A stretch of 64,000 nt of DNA from JAJAZB01 sp964244295. GTDB taxonomy: Bacteria > Bacteroidota > Bacteroidia > Cytophagales > Spirosomataceae. Positions 1-8,241 of this stretch are shown here, one piece after another. The notes under the pieces were generated by a model, which did not search any database, had not been told where the DNA came from, and worked only from the letters and a program-made list of their open reading frames with translations. The stretch covers positions 1 through 64,000 of the forward strand of contig CAXTIG010000011.1 in the NCBI GenBank assembly GCA_964244295.1, in the 5' to 3' direction. Position 1 is the stretch's first letter. Each line of letters opens with the position of its first letter. The translations under genes were made by a program, and so were the position numbers.

Positions 1-6
1 GCAAAA

Positions 7-1011
7 TCAGAGGTTGTAAAATGTTGATTTACAGTTAAAAGACAAGTCTAGTAATAATTGGTGCTCTTTCCCTGCGCAGCGACTCACAAGAAAAGAAATC
101 AATTCTTTCTGGGCTGTAGGGTACAAGTTGATTTCTGGTTCTTCTACAAGAAAGGAATGATCAGTACCTTCTTTAAAGGTGAGATCAAAATCTGGATTGA
201 TATTATGTTGAGTAGTAAAAAACTCGACAATTAAGTGAATCGGAATAACTGATTGATATCCGCTTGCACTTTCACTAAGAAGAATCTCAAAATTGCTTTT
301 TGTCTTCTCAGAACCAAAATGAGAAATAATATCTTTTCCGTTTTCATACCGATAATCGATACCGAGGTAAGGAATTTTTAATCTACGATTTAGAGCAATT
401 CTTGCCTTTTCAAAATCACTTCCAAGGCGTAAAATTATTTTATTCAATGCGGTATTTGAATTAAGTAATCCGAAGATTGATTCAGATATTGATGAAAAAA
501 AAGCTCTTTCCGATGGGATATAAATTGGAGAAGAAAAATAAACAGGTAAATATTTATGAAACAGACTGTTACCTATTTTATTCATGTTACTACCAGGCCC
601 ATTAATTATTCTCTGATTATTAAATTTAGTTAAAGATAAATAGCTATTTGGATCGAGTGCATTAAAGTTTTCTTTCTTAGAATTTTCTATAAAATCTAAA
701 CTAATCTTTTCTGAAAATTTACTATTAAACTGGTTCTCTTTAAAATTCGATTTGACAACTTCACTTTCCCAATCAATCACGGTTTCCTCTGCAAAATAAG
801 ATAAGATAAGATAATTTCTGAAATACTGCATTTGATTGCCGTAAGCATCAGCTTCCGAAATATAAAAATTCACATCCTTAAAAATCGCCACCAACTTCGC
901 CAGCGTACTCTTCCCGCTCCCCTGCGGGCCGATGAGCACGGTGGTTTTTTTCAACTCCAGTTCGGCATCCCGAATCGGGCCGAAATTTTTGACAATGAGT
1001 TTCTCGTTCAT
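7..1011 (-). CDS. AAA family ATPase, probably frameshifted or truncated at its 3' end
   Basis: The protein opens with an ABC/SMC-type ATPase fold: the N-terminal strand LIVKNFGPIRDAEL, then Walker A GPQGSGKST (about residues 28-36) and, near the C terminus, a signature-like LLSESASGYQS and a Walker B-like FLVEEPEINL. These ATPases bind ATP as dimers and often act in DNA repair or phage defence; the partner here is unknown. After HQLL the protein ends with residues that lack the D-loop/H-loop motif (ITTHSP) expected at that place, and another frame (TVNQHFTTSDF) seems to carry the continuation, so a small deletion near bases 35-50 is likely. Bases 60-850 are strongly AT-rich, while the first 35-40 codons have the GC-rich composition of the neighbours, suggesting horizontal transfer with a recombined start. 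Confidence 0.75.
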   Translation of the reverse strand: MNEKLIVKNFGPIRDAELELKKTTVLIGPQGSGKSTLAKLVAIFKDVNFYISEADAYGNQMQYFRNYLILSYFAEETVIDWESEVVKSNFKENQFNSKFSEKISLDFIENSKKENFNALDPNSYLSLTKFNNQRIINGPGSNMNKIGNSLFHKYLPVYFSSPIYIPSERAFFSSISESIFGLLNSNTALNKIILRLGSDFEKARIALNRRLKIPYLGIDYRYENGKDIISHFGSEKTKSNFEILLSESASGYQSVIPIHLIVEFFTTQHNINPDFDLTFKEGTDHSFLVEEPEINLYPTAQKELISFLVSRCAGKEHQLLLDLSFNCKSTFYNL

Positions 1012-1077
1012 GGTTTCCAGGTTTTCAAGGCCCCAAGTTACTCAAACTAACGACTTCCGACTGTCGCCTATCGACTC

Positions 1078-1860
1078 CTACCCCCCAAACTCCACCTCCT
1101 TCATCCCAAAATACCGCAGCCCCCCCTCGGTTTCCAGCGCCAGTCGCCCCGCTTCGTCCACGCCCAGAATCTGGCCGTTGAACGTGCGCCCGTCGGGCAG
1201 GCGGAAGGGGTGCCATTCCTGGTACCGGTAGAGGGCGGCGAGGTAACGGGCTTTTTGCGCAGTTTGTCCGCCGCCGCGCAGCCGCAGGTACTCCGCTTCG
1301 AGGTGTTCGAGCAGGCGGGCCAGCAGACTTTCGAGGTCGTAGCGGAAGGGTTGGCCCGTGGCAGTGCGGAGCGAGGTGGCTTTGGGAATGAAAAATTCCG
1401 TTTGATTCACGTTCAGCCCGATGCCCACGATGCTGTGGCCAAGGTCGTAGCCGTGTAAGGTATTTTCAAGCAGCAATCCCCCCAATTTCTGGTCGCCGAG
1501 GTACACGTCATTCGGCCATTTCAGGCGGAGTGCAGCCTCGTCGAGGTACTCGCGCAGGGTTTCGTACACGCCCAGCGCCACGGCGATGCTGAGGCTGAAT
1601 TGGGCGGTGGCCCGCAGGATGTTGGGTCGCAACAGCACCGAAAACGTCAGGTTCTGGTCGGGAGCCGTTTCCCAGCGGTTACCGCGTTGCCCGCGCCCAG
1701 CGGTCTGGTTCGCGGTGACAACGAGGGTGCCTTCGGCGACGGTTTCTTCTTTTTCTTCCTGAATCATTTTCGCCAGTTCGTCGTTGGTCGAGTGACAAGT
1801 TGGCAGAAAAATGGTTTTTTTGCCGAGAAATAAGGTGTTGGGCTTAAAATTGTACCACAC
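1078..1860 (-). CDS. birA: Biotin--[acetyl-CoA-carboxylase] ligase
   Basis: This enzyme activates biotin with ATP to biotinyl-AMP and transfers it to the lysine of biotin carrier proteins such as the one encoded at 41339-41836. The biotinyl-AMP loop GRGQRGN lies at residues 55-61, the catalytic-lysine motif KWPND at 114-118, and GGLL and GIGLNVN follow at 127 and 146. At 260 residues it lacks the N-terminal DNA-binding domain of the E. coli protein, so it is a group I ligase without repressor function. It is divergent from rsfS, with about 100 bases between the starts; birA-rsfS-ftsH is a familiar order in Cytophagales. The start follows a MWYNFKPNTL N terminus; no better start is visible. 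Confidence 0.95.
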   Translation of the reverse strand: MWYNFKPNTLFLGKKTIFLPTCHSTNDELAKMIQEEKEETVAEGTLVVTANQTAGRGQRGNRWETAPDQNLTFSVLLRPNILRATAQFSLSIAVALGVYETLREYLDEAALRLKWPNDVYLGDQKLGGLLLENTLHGYDLGHSIVGIGLNVNQTEFFIPKATSLRTATGQPFRYDLESLLARLLEHLEAEYLRLRGGGQTAQKARYLAALYRYQEWHPFRLPDGRTFNGQILGVDEAGRLALETEGGLRYFGMKEVEFGG

Positions 1861-1962
1861 TCTTTCGTAGTTTTAAACGTGAAAACTTTCGGTTCGCTTG
1901 TCGTGCCGTTGAATCGGATCCGACACATGTTCCTGCCCATCCCTTCCCCCGTACCGCATCGA

Positions 1963-2349
1963 ATGGTAAAAACCAAGCTGCAAGATGTAACCGCTGAGCA
2001 ATTGTGCCACCTCGTTGTGAAGGGCATGCTCGAAAAAAAAGGCTCTGACGTGGTGGTGATGGACTTGCGTAACGTAAAAAACGCCATCTCCGACTACTTC
2101 GTGATTTGCTCCGGTAATTCCGATACTCAACTCTCCGCCCTCGCCGACTCGGTCGACGAGGAAGTTTTTAAAGCCACCCAGCAACACCCCTGGCACCTCG
2201 AAGGCAAAGAAGCCCGCGAATGGATTTTGATTGATTACGTGGACGTTGTGGCCCACGTTTTCAAGAAAGACCGCCGGGCGTACTACAAAATTGAGGAATT
2301 GTGGGGCGATGCCGAAATCACGCACGTTGAAGAAGACGTCGCGGTCTGA
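1963..2349 (+). CDS. rsfS: Ribosomal silencing factor RsfS
   Basis: RsfS binds ribosomal protein uL14 and blocks joining of the 30S and 50S subunits during starvation. The 128-residue product has the family core: DYFVICSGNS at residues 44-53, EWILIDYVDVVAHVF at 86-100 and YYKIEELWGDA at 107-117. The frame stays open upstream to an ATG at 1879, but that extension (MKTFGSLVVPLNRIR...) does not resemble the family, so the ATG at 1963 is preferred. The gene lies between divergent birA and downstream ftsH (gap 100 bases) and may be cotranscribed with ftsH. Confidence 0.93.
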   Translation: MVKTKLQDVTAEQLCHLVVKGMLEKKGSDVVVMDLRNVKNAISDYFVICSGNSDTQLSALADSVDEEVFKATQQHPWHLEGKEAREWILIDYVDVVAHVFKKDRRAYYKIEELWGDAEITHVEEDVAV

Positions 2350-2449
2350 GCGCTGGAAACTACTCCTATCCCTTCTTCCCTACCAACAAACATCCGGCCT
2401 GCTCCTTCGTTAACCAGAAGCACTGAGGCCGGAGTGAAAGAAACGCAAC

Positions 2450-4471
2450 ATGGCAGACGATTCGCAAAAAAACCGCAATTCCTTACCCAAAGTCCCCCGC
2501 CGGCCCGGTTTCCAGGGTTGGCTCATCGTGGGGTTGATTTTGGCCGTGCTGATGATTACCTGGGTGAGCCAACGGAGCACCGTTCGGGAAATTAAGCAGA
2601 AGCAGTTCGTTGAGATGGTCAAGGCCCACGAAGTGGCCGACGTGGTTATCGTCAACGAACGGGAGGTTGAAGTGACCCTCACCGCCGAGGCGCTGCGCAG
2701 CCCTAAATACCGGGGGATGACCGAAGAGAAATCGGTTCTGCCCGGTGCCCAGGGACCGCACTTTAAGTTGAATGTGATCTCGGCGGAGTCATTTAAAACC
2801 GACGTGGATAAGCTCAACGCGCAATTGCCCCCGCAGGACCAAATTGACCTTCGCCTGGAGCAGCGCACCGGGCTGTACGAGTTTTTCACCGGCTGGGGTT
2901 TCCTCATCCTGATTGTGCTCACCATGTATTTCATGATGAGCCGCATGGCGGGCGGGGGCGGGCCGGGCGGGCAGATTTTCAACATTGGAAAATCGAAGGC
3001 TGCCCTATTTGATGCAGATAACAAGATAAAAATCACGTTCAACGACGTAGCTGGGCTGGATGAAGCGAAGGAGGAAATCAAGGAAATCGTTGAGTTTCTG
3101 AAAACGCCCAAGAAATTCACCGATCTCGGTGGTAAAATTCCGAAGGGTGCGCTGCTCGTGGGTCCTCCCGGAACGGGCAAAACCCTGCTGGCAAAAGCCG
3201 TGGCGGGTGAGGCGAACGTGCCGTTTTTCTCCCTCTCCGGGTCGGATTTCGTCGAAATGTTCGTCGGCGTGGGGGCCGCCCGCGTTCGCGATTTGTTCAA
3301 GCAGGCGAAGGAAAAAGCGCCCTGCATCATCTTCATCGATGAAATTGACGCCGTGGGCCGCTCGCGGGGTCGGGGGTCCATGCCGGGGGCCAACGACGAG
3401 CGCGAAAACACGCTCAACTCGCTGCTGGTCGAAATGGACGGCTTCGCAACCGACTCCGGGATCATCATTCTGGCGGCCACCAACCGGCCCGACGTACTCG
3501 ACTCGGCGCTGTTGCGACCGGGGCGATTCGACCGAACCATCTCCATCGACAAGCCGGATCTAGTGGGCCGCGAGGCCATTTTTAAAGTCCACCTGAAGCC
3601 GGTCAAACTGGCCCCCGACGTGAATCCGAAGGAACTCGCCGCCCAAACACCGGGCTTCGCCGGGGCCGAAATTGCCAACGTCTGCAACGAAGCCGCCCTG
3701 ATTGCCGCCCGCCGCGAAAAGAAAGCGGTGGATATGCACGACTTCCAGGAAGCGATGGACCGGGTGATCGGCGGGCTGGAGAAAAAGAACAAACTGATTT
3801 CGCCCGAAGAAAAAACCATCGTGGCCTACCATGAGGCCGGTCACGCCGTGACGGGCTGGTTTTTCGAGCACGCCAATCCGCTCGTGAAAGTGACCATCGT
3901 GCCCCGTGGCGTGGCGGCGCTGGGCTACGCGCAGTACCTGCCGAAAGAGCAGTTTCTGTACCGCACCGAGCAATTGATCGATGAAATGTGCGTGACCCTC
4001 GGCGGCCGCGCCGCCGAAGATTTGGTGTTCAACAAAATCTCGACGGGTGCGTCCAACGACCTGGAGCGCGTCACCAAACTGGCTTACAGCATGGTGACCG
4101 TGTACGGGATGAACGAAAAAATCGGGAACATTTCGTTTTTCGATTCCAAAGCGCCGGAGTACAGTTTCAACAAACCCTACTCGGAAGCAACGGCCCGCGA
4201 AATTGACGAAGAAGTGCGCAAGCTGGTACGCGTCGCCTACGAGCGCACCCGGCAAATGCTCGAAGACAAGCGCGGGGCGCTGGAAATTCTGGCGCAGGAA
4301 CTGTTGAAAAAAGAGATTCTGTACCAAAATGACCTCGAACGCCTCATCGGCAAGCGCCCCTTCGACACGCCCACGACTTACCAGGCCTACACCAACGAGG
4401 AGCGCCCCGAAAGCGCCCCCGAACCGACGCCCGACCCTAACGAGGCCCAACCGGTACCAACCCAGGGTTGA
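2450..4471 (+). CDS. ftsH: ATP-dependent zinc metalloprotease FtsH
   Basis: This is a membrane-anchored AAA+ protease that degrades misfolded membrane proteins and short-lived regulators. The 673-residue chain has a first membrane helix at about 24-40, a periplasmic segment, a second helix at about 149-166 followed by a glycine-rich linker, and the AAA+ domain with Walker A GPPGTGKT (238-245), Walker B IIFIDEIDA (293-301) and the second region of homology ending RPGRFDRTI. The peptidase zinc site HEAGH is at 461-465. The last 35 residues are a disordered Pro/Glu-rich tail. Length and motifs match full-length family members. Two hairpins follow the stop codon. Confidence 0.98.
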   Translation: MADDSQKNRNSLPKVPRRPGFQGWLIVGLILAVLMITWVSQRSTVREIKQKQFVEMVKAHEVADVVIVNEREVEVTLTAEALRSPKYRGMTEEKSVLPGAQGPHFKLNVISAESFKTDVDKLNAQLPPQDQIDLRLEQRTGLYEFFTGWGFLILIVLTMYFMMSRMAGGGGPGGQIFNIGKSKAALFDADNKIKITFNDVAGLDEAKEEIKEIVEFLKTPKKFTDLGGKIPKGALLVGPPGTGKTLLAKAVAGEANVPFFSLSGSDFVEMFVGVGAARVRDLFKQAKEKAPCIIFIDEIDAVGRSRGRGSMPGANDERENTLNSLLVEMDGFATDSGIIILAATNRPDVLDSALLRPGRFDRTISIDKPDLVGREAIFKVHLKPVKLAPDVNPKELAAQTPGFAGAEIANVCNEAALIAARREKKAVDMHDFQEAMDRVIGGLEKKNKLISPEEKTIVAYHEAGHAVTGWFFEHANPLVKVTIVPRGVAALGYAQYLPKEQFLYRTEQLIDEMCVTLGGRAAEDLVFNKISTGASNDLERVTKLAYSMVTVYGMNEKIGNISFFDSKAPEYSFNKPYSEATAREIDEEVRKLVRVAYERTRQMLEDKRGALEILAQELLKKEILYQNDLERLIGKRPFDTPTTYQAYTNEERPESAPEPTPDPNEAQPVPTQG

Positions 4472-4478
4472 ACTGAAT

Positions 4479-4512
4479 AACCCCGCGAATATTCTAAAAC
4501 GCTCGCGGGGTT
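4479..4512 (+). terminator. Hairpin downstream of ftsH
   Basis: A 10-base-pair stem (AACCCCGCGA / TCGCGGGGTT) with a 14-base loop begins eight bases after the ftsH stop. It lacks a strong T tract and is followed 16 bases later by a stronger terminator that uses the same CCCCGC stem sequence. Confidence 0.5.
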
Positions 4513-4528
4513 CGTAAGAATAAAAACC

Positions 4529-4565
4529 AAACCCCGCAAACGTTGACGTTTGCGGGGTTTTTTAT
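4529..4565 (+). terminator. Rho-independent terminator of ftsH
   Basis: A 14-base-pair stem (AAACCCCGCAAACG with its complement), TTGA tetraloop and a run of seven T. It separates ftsH from the OmpA-family gene downstream. Confidence 0.85.
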
Positions 4566-4593
4566 GAATTGGTAAACCGTTACCTCAATTTCA

Positions 4594-4625
4594 ATTGGGC
4601 GTTAAAACCGGAACCACTACCTTTA
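4594..4625 (+). promoter_or_regulatory. Candidate Bacteroidota promoter for the OmpA-family gene
   Basis: The -7 box TACCTTTA (4618-4625) is one base from the TAnnTTTG consensus, with an ATTG -33-like element at 4594-4597, 24 bases upstream. It lies about 37 bases before the ATG at 4663, after the ftsH terminator, where a new promoter is needed. Confidence 0.4.
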
Positions 4626-4662
4626 GCACCGGCTTAGTGGGCTTATTTAAACCGTTTTATCC

Positions 4663-6033
4663 ATGAAAATCTCGCTGATTTTGACCGCTGTTTTAGGTTT
4701 ACTCGGCTCCCGGCTTTCGGCGCAGATTACCGTCTACGATCCCAAACGCATTGCCGAGCGGAGCGTCGAAAACCGGGTTAACAACCGGGTAAATCAGGGT
4801 GTCGATAAAAGCGTCGATAAAGTGGAAGAGGGCCTCATCGGAATTTTCAAGAAAAAACCGAAGGACAAACCCGCCGAGGCACCCCCTTCCGAAAAACCAT
4901 CCGAAAAGCAGCGGACGACGGGCAACGACGCTACCGCCGCTGAATCCGGCGAGCGCGGTGGAAAAGGAACGGCCACCGCCAAGACACCCTCCCTGCAAGC
5001 CTACAGTAAATTCGATTTCGTTCCTGGTTCCAACGTGCTGGCGATCGAGGACTTCGCCCAGGACGCAACCGGCGATTTTCCCTCCCGCTGGAACACCAAC
5101 GCCACCGGCGAAGTGGTGACGGTGAACGGCCAGCCGGGGCGCTACCTGATGCTGACGAAAGAAGGCGCATTTTTGCCCGAATTCATGACCACTCTACCCG
5201 ACAATTTCACGCTCGAATTCGACCTGATTTGCAACGAAGATTTTAATTTTTACTCCAACGAAATCGCCTTCGTCATCGCCGCGCTTGAACAGCCGGGGAA
5301 GGAATTTACGCAGTGGACCCGTTTTGGCCGGGGGCCGGAGGGCGTGCGGGTGGCTTTTCACCCCACCAACGCCGGCAACACGGCGGGCAGCAGCGCCTTC
5401 AGCAGTCACACGGGCGGGCACGAGGTCATGAAAAACGAAGTCGCCAGCAATCAGTTTTGGACCAAGCGCGACAACCACATCCGGGTATCGGTGTGGCGGC
5501 AACGGCAGCGCCTGCGGGTGTACGCCAACGAAGAAAAACTCTGGGATTTGCCCCGCGCGTTTCAGCCCGACGTGAAATACAACACGGTGCTCTTCCAAAC
5601 GGGCACGTTTCATCAGGAAACTGACCGCTACCTCATCGGCAACCTGCGCCTGGCCGTGGGCGCGCCCGATACCCGCAACAAGTTGCTGACCGAAGGGAAA
5701 TTCGTCACGACCGGCATTCTGTTCGACGTGAATTCGGCCCACATCCGGCCCGAATCGTACGGGACGCTGAAGGCCATCGCGGGCGTGTTGACCGAAACCG
5801 CCGACCTGCGGGTGCGCATCGTGGGCCACACCGATGCCGATGGCGACGACGCCCAGAACCTGAGTTTATCGAAAAAACGCGGCGAAGCCGTGAAAGCCGC
5901 CCTCGCCGCCGAATTTGGCATCGACAAAAACCGCCTCGAAACCGACGGCCTGGGCGAAACCCAGCCCGCCGCGCCCAACACCACGCCCGAAGGCAAGGCC
6001 AACAACCGCCGGGTGGAGTTTATCAAATTGTAG
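4663..6033 (+). CDS. OmpA-family outer-membrane/peptidoglycan-binding protein
   Basis: The 456-residue product starts with a Sec signal peptide (MKISLILTAVLGLLGSRLSAQ). A low-complexity basic/proline linker (about 55-110) follows, then a beta-rich domain of about 200 residues (120-330) resembling a LamG/concanavalin-type jelly roll, and an OmpA C-terminal domain from about residue 344 to the end. The OmpA domain has the LFDVNSAHIRPES start, HTDADGDD and NLSLSKKRGEAV, keeping the Asp and Arg that grip diaminopimelate. The architecture suggests a periplasmic or outer-membrane protein tethered to peptidoglycan; the ligand of the middle domain is unknown. It stands alone between ftsH and the caspase locus. 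Confidence 0.88.
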   Translation: MKISLILTAVLGLLGSRLSAQITVYDPKRIAERSVENRVNNRVNQGVDKSVDKVEEGLIGIFKKKPKDKPAEAPPSEKPSEKQRTTGNDATAAESGERGGKGTATAKTPSLQAYSKFDFVPGSNVLAIEDFAQDATGDFPSRWNTNATGEVVTVNGQPGRYLMLTKEGAFLPEFMTTLPDNFTLEFDLICNEDFNFYSNEIAFVIAALEQPGKEFTQWTRFGRGPEGVRVAFHPTNAGNTAGSSAFSSHTGGHEVMKNEVASNQFWTKRDNHIRVSVWRQRQRLRVYANEEKLWDLPRAFQPDVKYNTVLFQTGTFHQETDRYLIGNLRLAVGAPDTRNKLLTEGKFVTTGILFDVNSAHIRPESYGTLKAIAGVLTETADLRVRIVGHTDADGDDAQNLSLSKKRGEAVKAALAAEFGIDKNRLETDGLGETQPAAPNTTPEGKANNRRVEFIKL

Positions 6034-6135
6034 ATTTTTTTGGGGTTTCGTAAAGCCTGTCCTTTCGGGGGCGGGCTTTTTTCGTAAACGGCGCGGGCTT
6101 TCCATCCCCGACCCGTAGCTTGGCCCGTCCTATCG

Positions 6136-8145
6136 ATGTCCTCCATGCCCCCCGAAATTCCGCCTCCGAATCCGCCGAATCTCTTTGCCCTGCTAGTCGG
6201 CATCGACGCGTACCCGACCCGGCTTCCAGCGGTGCCGGTCACGTTTCCAGCCCTGACGGGCGGCGTCCGCGATGCCCGCCGACTGGCCGACTACCTGAGC
6301 CGGGAACCGGCCTTCGCCCTGCATCCGGTGGTACTCCTCAACGCCGAAGCGACCAAAAAAGCCATTGCGCAATCGTTTCGTCAACACTTAGGTCGGGCCA
6401 AAGCCGGGGACGTCGCCTTGTTTTATTTTTCCGGCCACGGCACGCAGGAAACGGCGGAACCGGGTGGGTGGGAAAGCGAAACCGACGGGCGGCTGGAATG
6501 CCTGGTTTGCCATCCCGGAACCGACTCGAAAACGTCCTTTCTCCTGGCCGACAAAGAGTTGCGGTATTTGCTGCACGCTGTTGCCCGCACCGGGGCGCAC
6601 GTGGTGACGATTTTTGACTGCTGCCACGCGGGCGACGTCACGCGGGCGGGGCGGCGGGCCGAATTCGGGCGGGCCGTCGAAAAGCGGCTCGACTATGTGT
6701 TTCCCGCCCGGCCCTGGGCCGACTTTCTTTTTGCCGAAACCCACGACGCGAACGAAATCCGGGAAAAAGGTGATCTGCTGGCGCTGCCCGAAGGGCGGCA
6801 CGTGCGGCTCTCGGCCTGCCAGCCCGGTCAATCGGCCTGGGAGTTTGGCGGCGAAGGGGTGTTTACCAAAACCCTGCTGCACCTCCTTAACGCCACCGGC
6901 GGGCAGGTGAGCTACCACGACCTCGACCGCCGGGCGGGGCTTTCGCTGCGCAGCGGGTACGACCAGAATCCCCAGGCTTACGCCGCTGGCGATGCCGATC
7001 CAACGGCTGCCTTACTCCGCACGTTTCTGGGAAAACCCGGCGACTCCCGGCGCGCTGCCTACGGCGAAGTAATTTTCAACCCCCAAACCGCCTGGACGCT
7101 AAACCTGGGTGCCCTGCATGGGTTAACTACCGAAAGCGAAGTTTCGGTACGGATTCAGGAAAGCCCGCCGACCTGGCGGCTAGCCCCGGTTCACTCCGTC
7201 GACATGGCGACGGCGCAGGTTTCCTGGCCCGATCCGGCCCAAGCCCCCGATCTGGACCGCGCCTATCCGGCGCAGGTGCGGGGGTTGCTGGCGCATCCGT
7301 TGCACCTTTTCGTGGAGGCTCCCGAAGGCCCTTGGGCGGTAGTGCAGGGCCTTTTCAACGAAGCCGAAACCCAGGGCTACCTGACGCCCGTTCCCGACGA
7401 GAGTGGGGCCAACTACGTACTGCGCCTGCGGCCCACGCAGGCGTACTTTACCGCTGCCAACGATCCGCACCGGCCCCTCCTGGCCCCAATGCGGCTGGAT
7501 CAACCCGACTCGGCTTCGGCACTCCGGGCCACCCTTCGGCAGATTTCACACTGGGAATTTCTCCGAAACCTAACCAATTTTTCTCCCGACTCGCTGGCCC
7601 CGAATCCAATGGACGTAGACGTGTGGCAGGCCGAAGCCGACGGCGAATTTCGACCCGTTCCGATTCAGAATGGCGGAATAACAATTGGTTTTCGGGAAAT
7701 CGGTGGTTCCTGGCAAAACCGGCTTCGCATCCGCCTCGGCAATTCCACCGCCCAGCCGCTGTACGTGGCCGCGCTGTACCTGCAAGCCGGTTTTGGGGTG
7801 TTCACGGGCTTTCTCAACCCCGCCGTATGTGCGCTTGGGCCGGGGGAGCGGGTGTTTCTGCGCGAACCCAACCAGCCCACCCAGAATCTCACGTTGCAAC
7901 TCGACGACTTCGTGCTGGCCTACGGCTGGCCCCGGCTCACCGAGCACCTGCTGCTGATCGTCAGCACCGATTTTTTCAGCGTCGAGGGGCTGGCATTGGA
8001 ACCGCTGCCCCTGCCGCCTACCGCGAATGGCTTCCGAAGCGGCACCCCGGTGCCCACGCCCAAAGGCATCGGATACCAGCAACCCAACCAACCCGGCTGG
8101 ACAACGCAAGTGCTGACAATTCAGCAGCCTAACCCGTTGAAGTAA
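6136..8145 (+). CDS. Caspase-family (C14) protease with intact catalytic dyad
   Basis: Residues 15-285 form a caspase/metacaspase-like domain: strand ALLVGIDAY, the catalytic-His motif FYFSGHG (His101) and the Cys motif FDCCHAG (Cys163), both intact. A later FTKTLL and SYHDL pattern matches the small-subunit region of bacterial caspases. Residues 300-669 are a beta-rich region found in other bacterial caspase proteins (for example LRIRLGNSTAQPLYVAALYL), perhaps a binding domain. There is no signal peptide, so it should act in the cytoplasm. It is the first of five same-strand genes with CHAT, MoxR, vWA and a degenerate multi-domain partner; it may be the executioner or the activating protease of that system. 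The next gene starts 96 bases downstream. Confidence 0.85.
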   Translation: MSSMPPEIPPPNPPNLFALLVGIDAYPTRLPAVPVTFPALTGGVRDARRLADYLSREPAFALHPVVLLNAEATKKAIAQSFRQHLGRAKAGDVALFYFSGHGTQETAEPGGWESETDGRLECLVCHPGTDSKTSFLLADKELRYLLHAVARTGAHVVTIFDCCHAGDVTRAGRRAEFGRAVEKRLDYVFPARPWADFLFAETHDANEIREKGDLLALPEGRHVRLSACQPGQSAWEFGGEGVFTKTLLHLLNATGGQVSYHDLDRRAGLSLRSGYDQNPQAYAAGDADPTAALLRTFLGKPGDSRRAAYGEVIFNPQTAWTLNLGALHGLTTESEVSVRIQESPPTWRLAPVHSVDMATAQVSWPDPAQAPDLDRAYPAQVRGLLAHPLHLFVEAPEGPWAVVQGLFNEAETQGYLTPVPDESGANYVLRLRPTQAYFTAANDPHRPLLAPMRLDQPDSASALRATLRQISHWEFLRNLTNFSPDSLAPNPMDVDVWQAEADGEFRPVPIQNGGITIGFREIGGSWQNRLRIRLGNSTAQPLYVAALYLQAGFGVFTGFLNPAVCALGPGERVFLREPNQPTQNLTLQLDDFVLAYGWPRLTEHLLLIVSTDFFSVEGLALEPLPLPPTANGFRSGTPVPTPKGIGYQQPNQPGWTTQVLTIQQPNPLK

Positions 8146-8241
8146 GCCCCGCGACGGGTTTAGAATTCTACCGGGTTTAGGATTTTCAGTGGATTTTACC
8201 GAAGTTTTAACGCCGAAACCGCACCCGTTTTTCTCCCTGCC

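Noticed and set aside
1879..1962. Longer N terminus of RsfS starting at the upstream ATG
   Set aside because: The 28 extra residues are not conserved in RsfS and lie in the promoter region between birA and rsfS.
2410..3819. Long minus-strand open frame of 469 codons within ftsH
   Set aside because: It is exactly antisense to ftsH, which has complete motifs; low-complexity Ser/Arg composition is typical of an antisense frame in GC-rich DNA.
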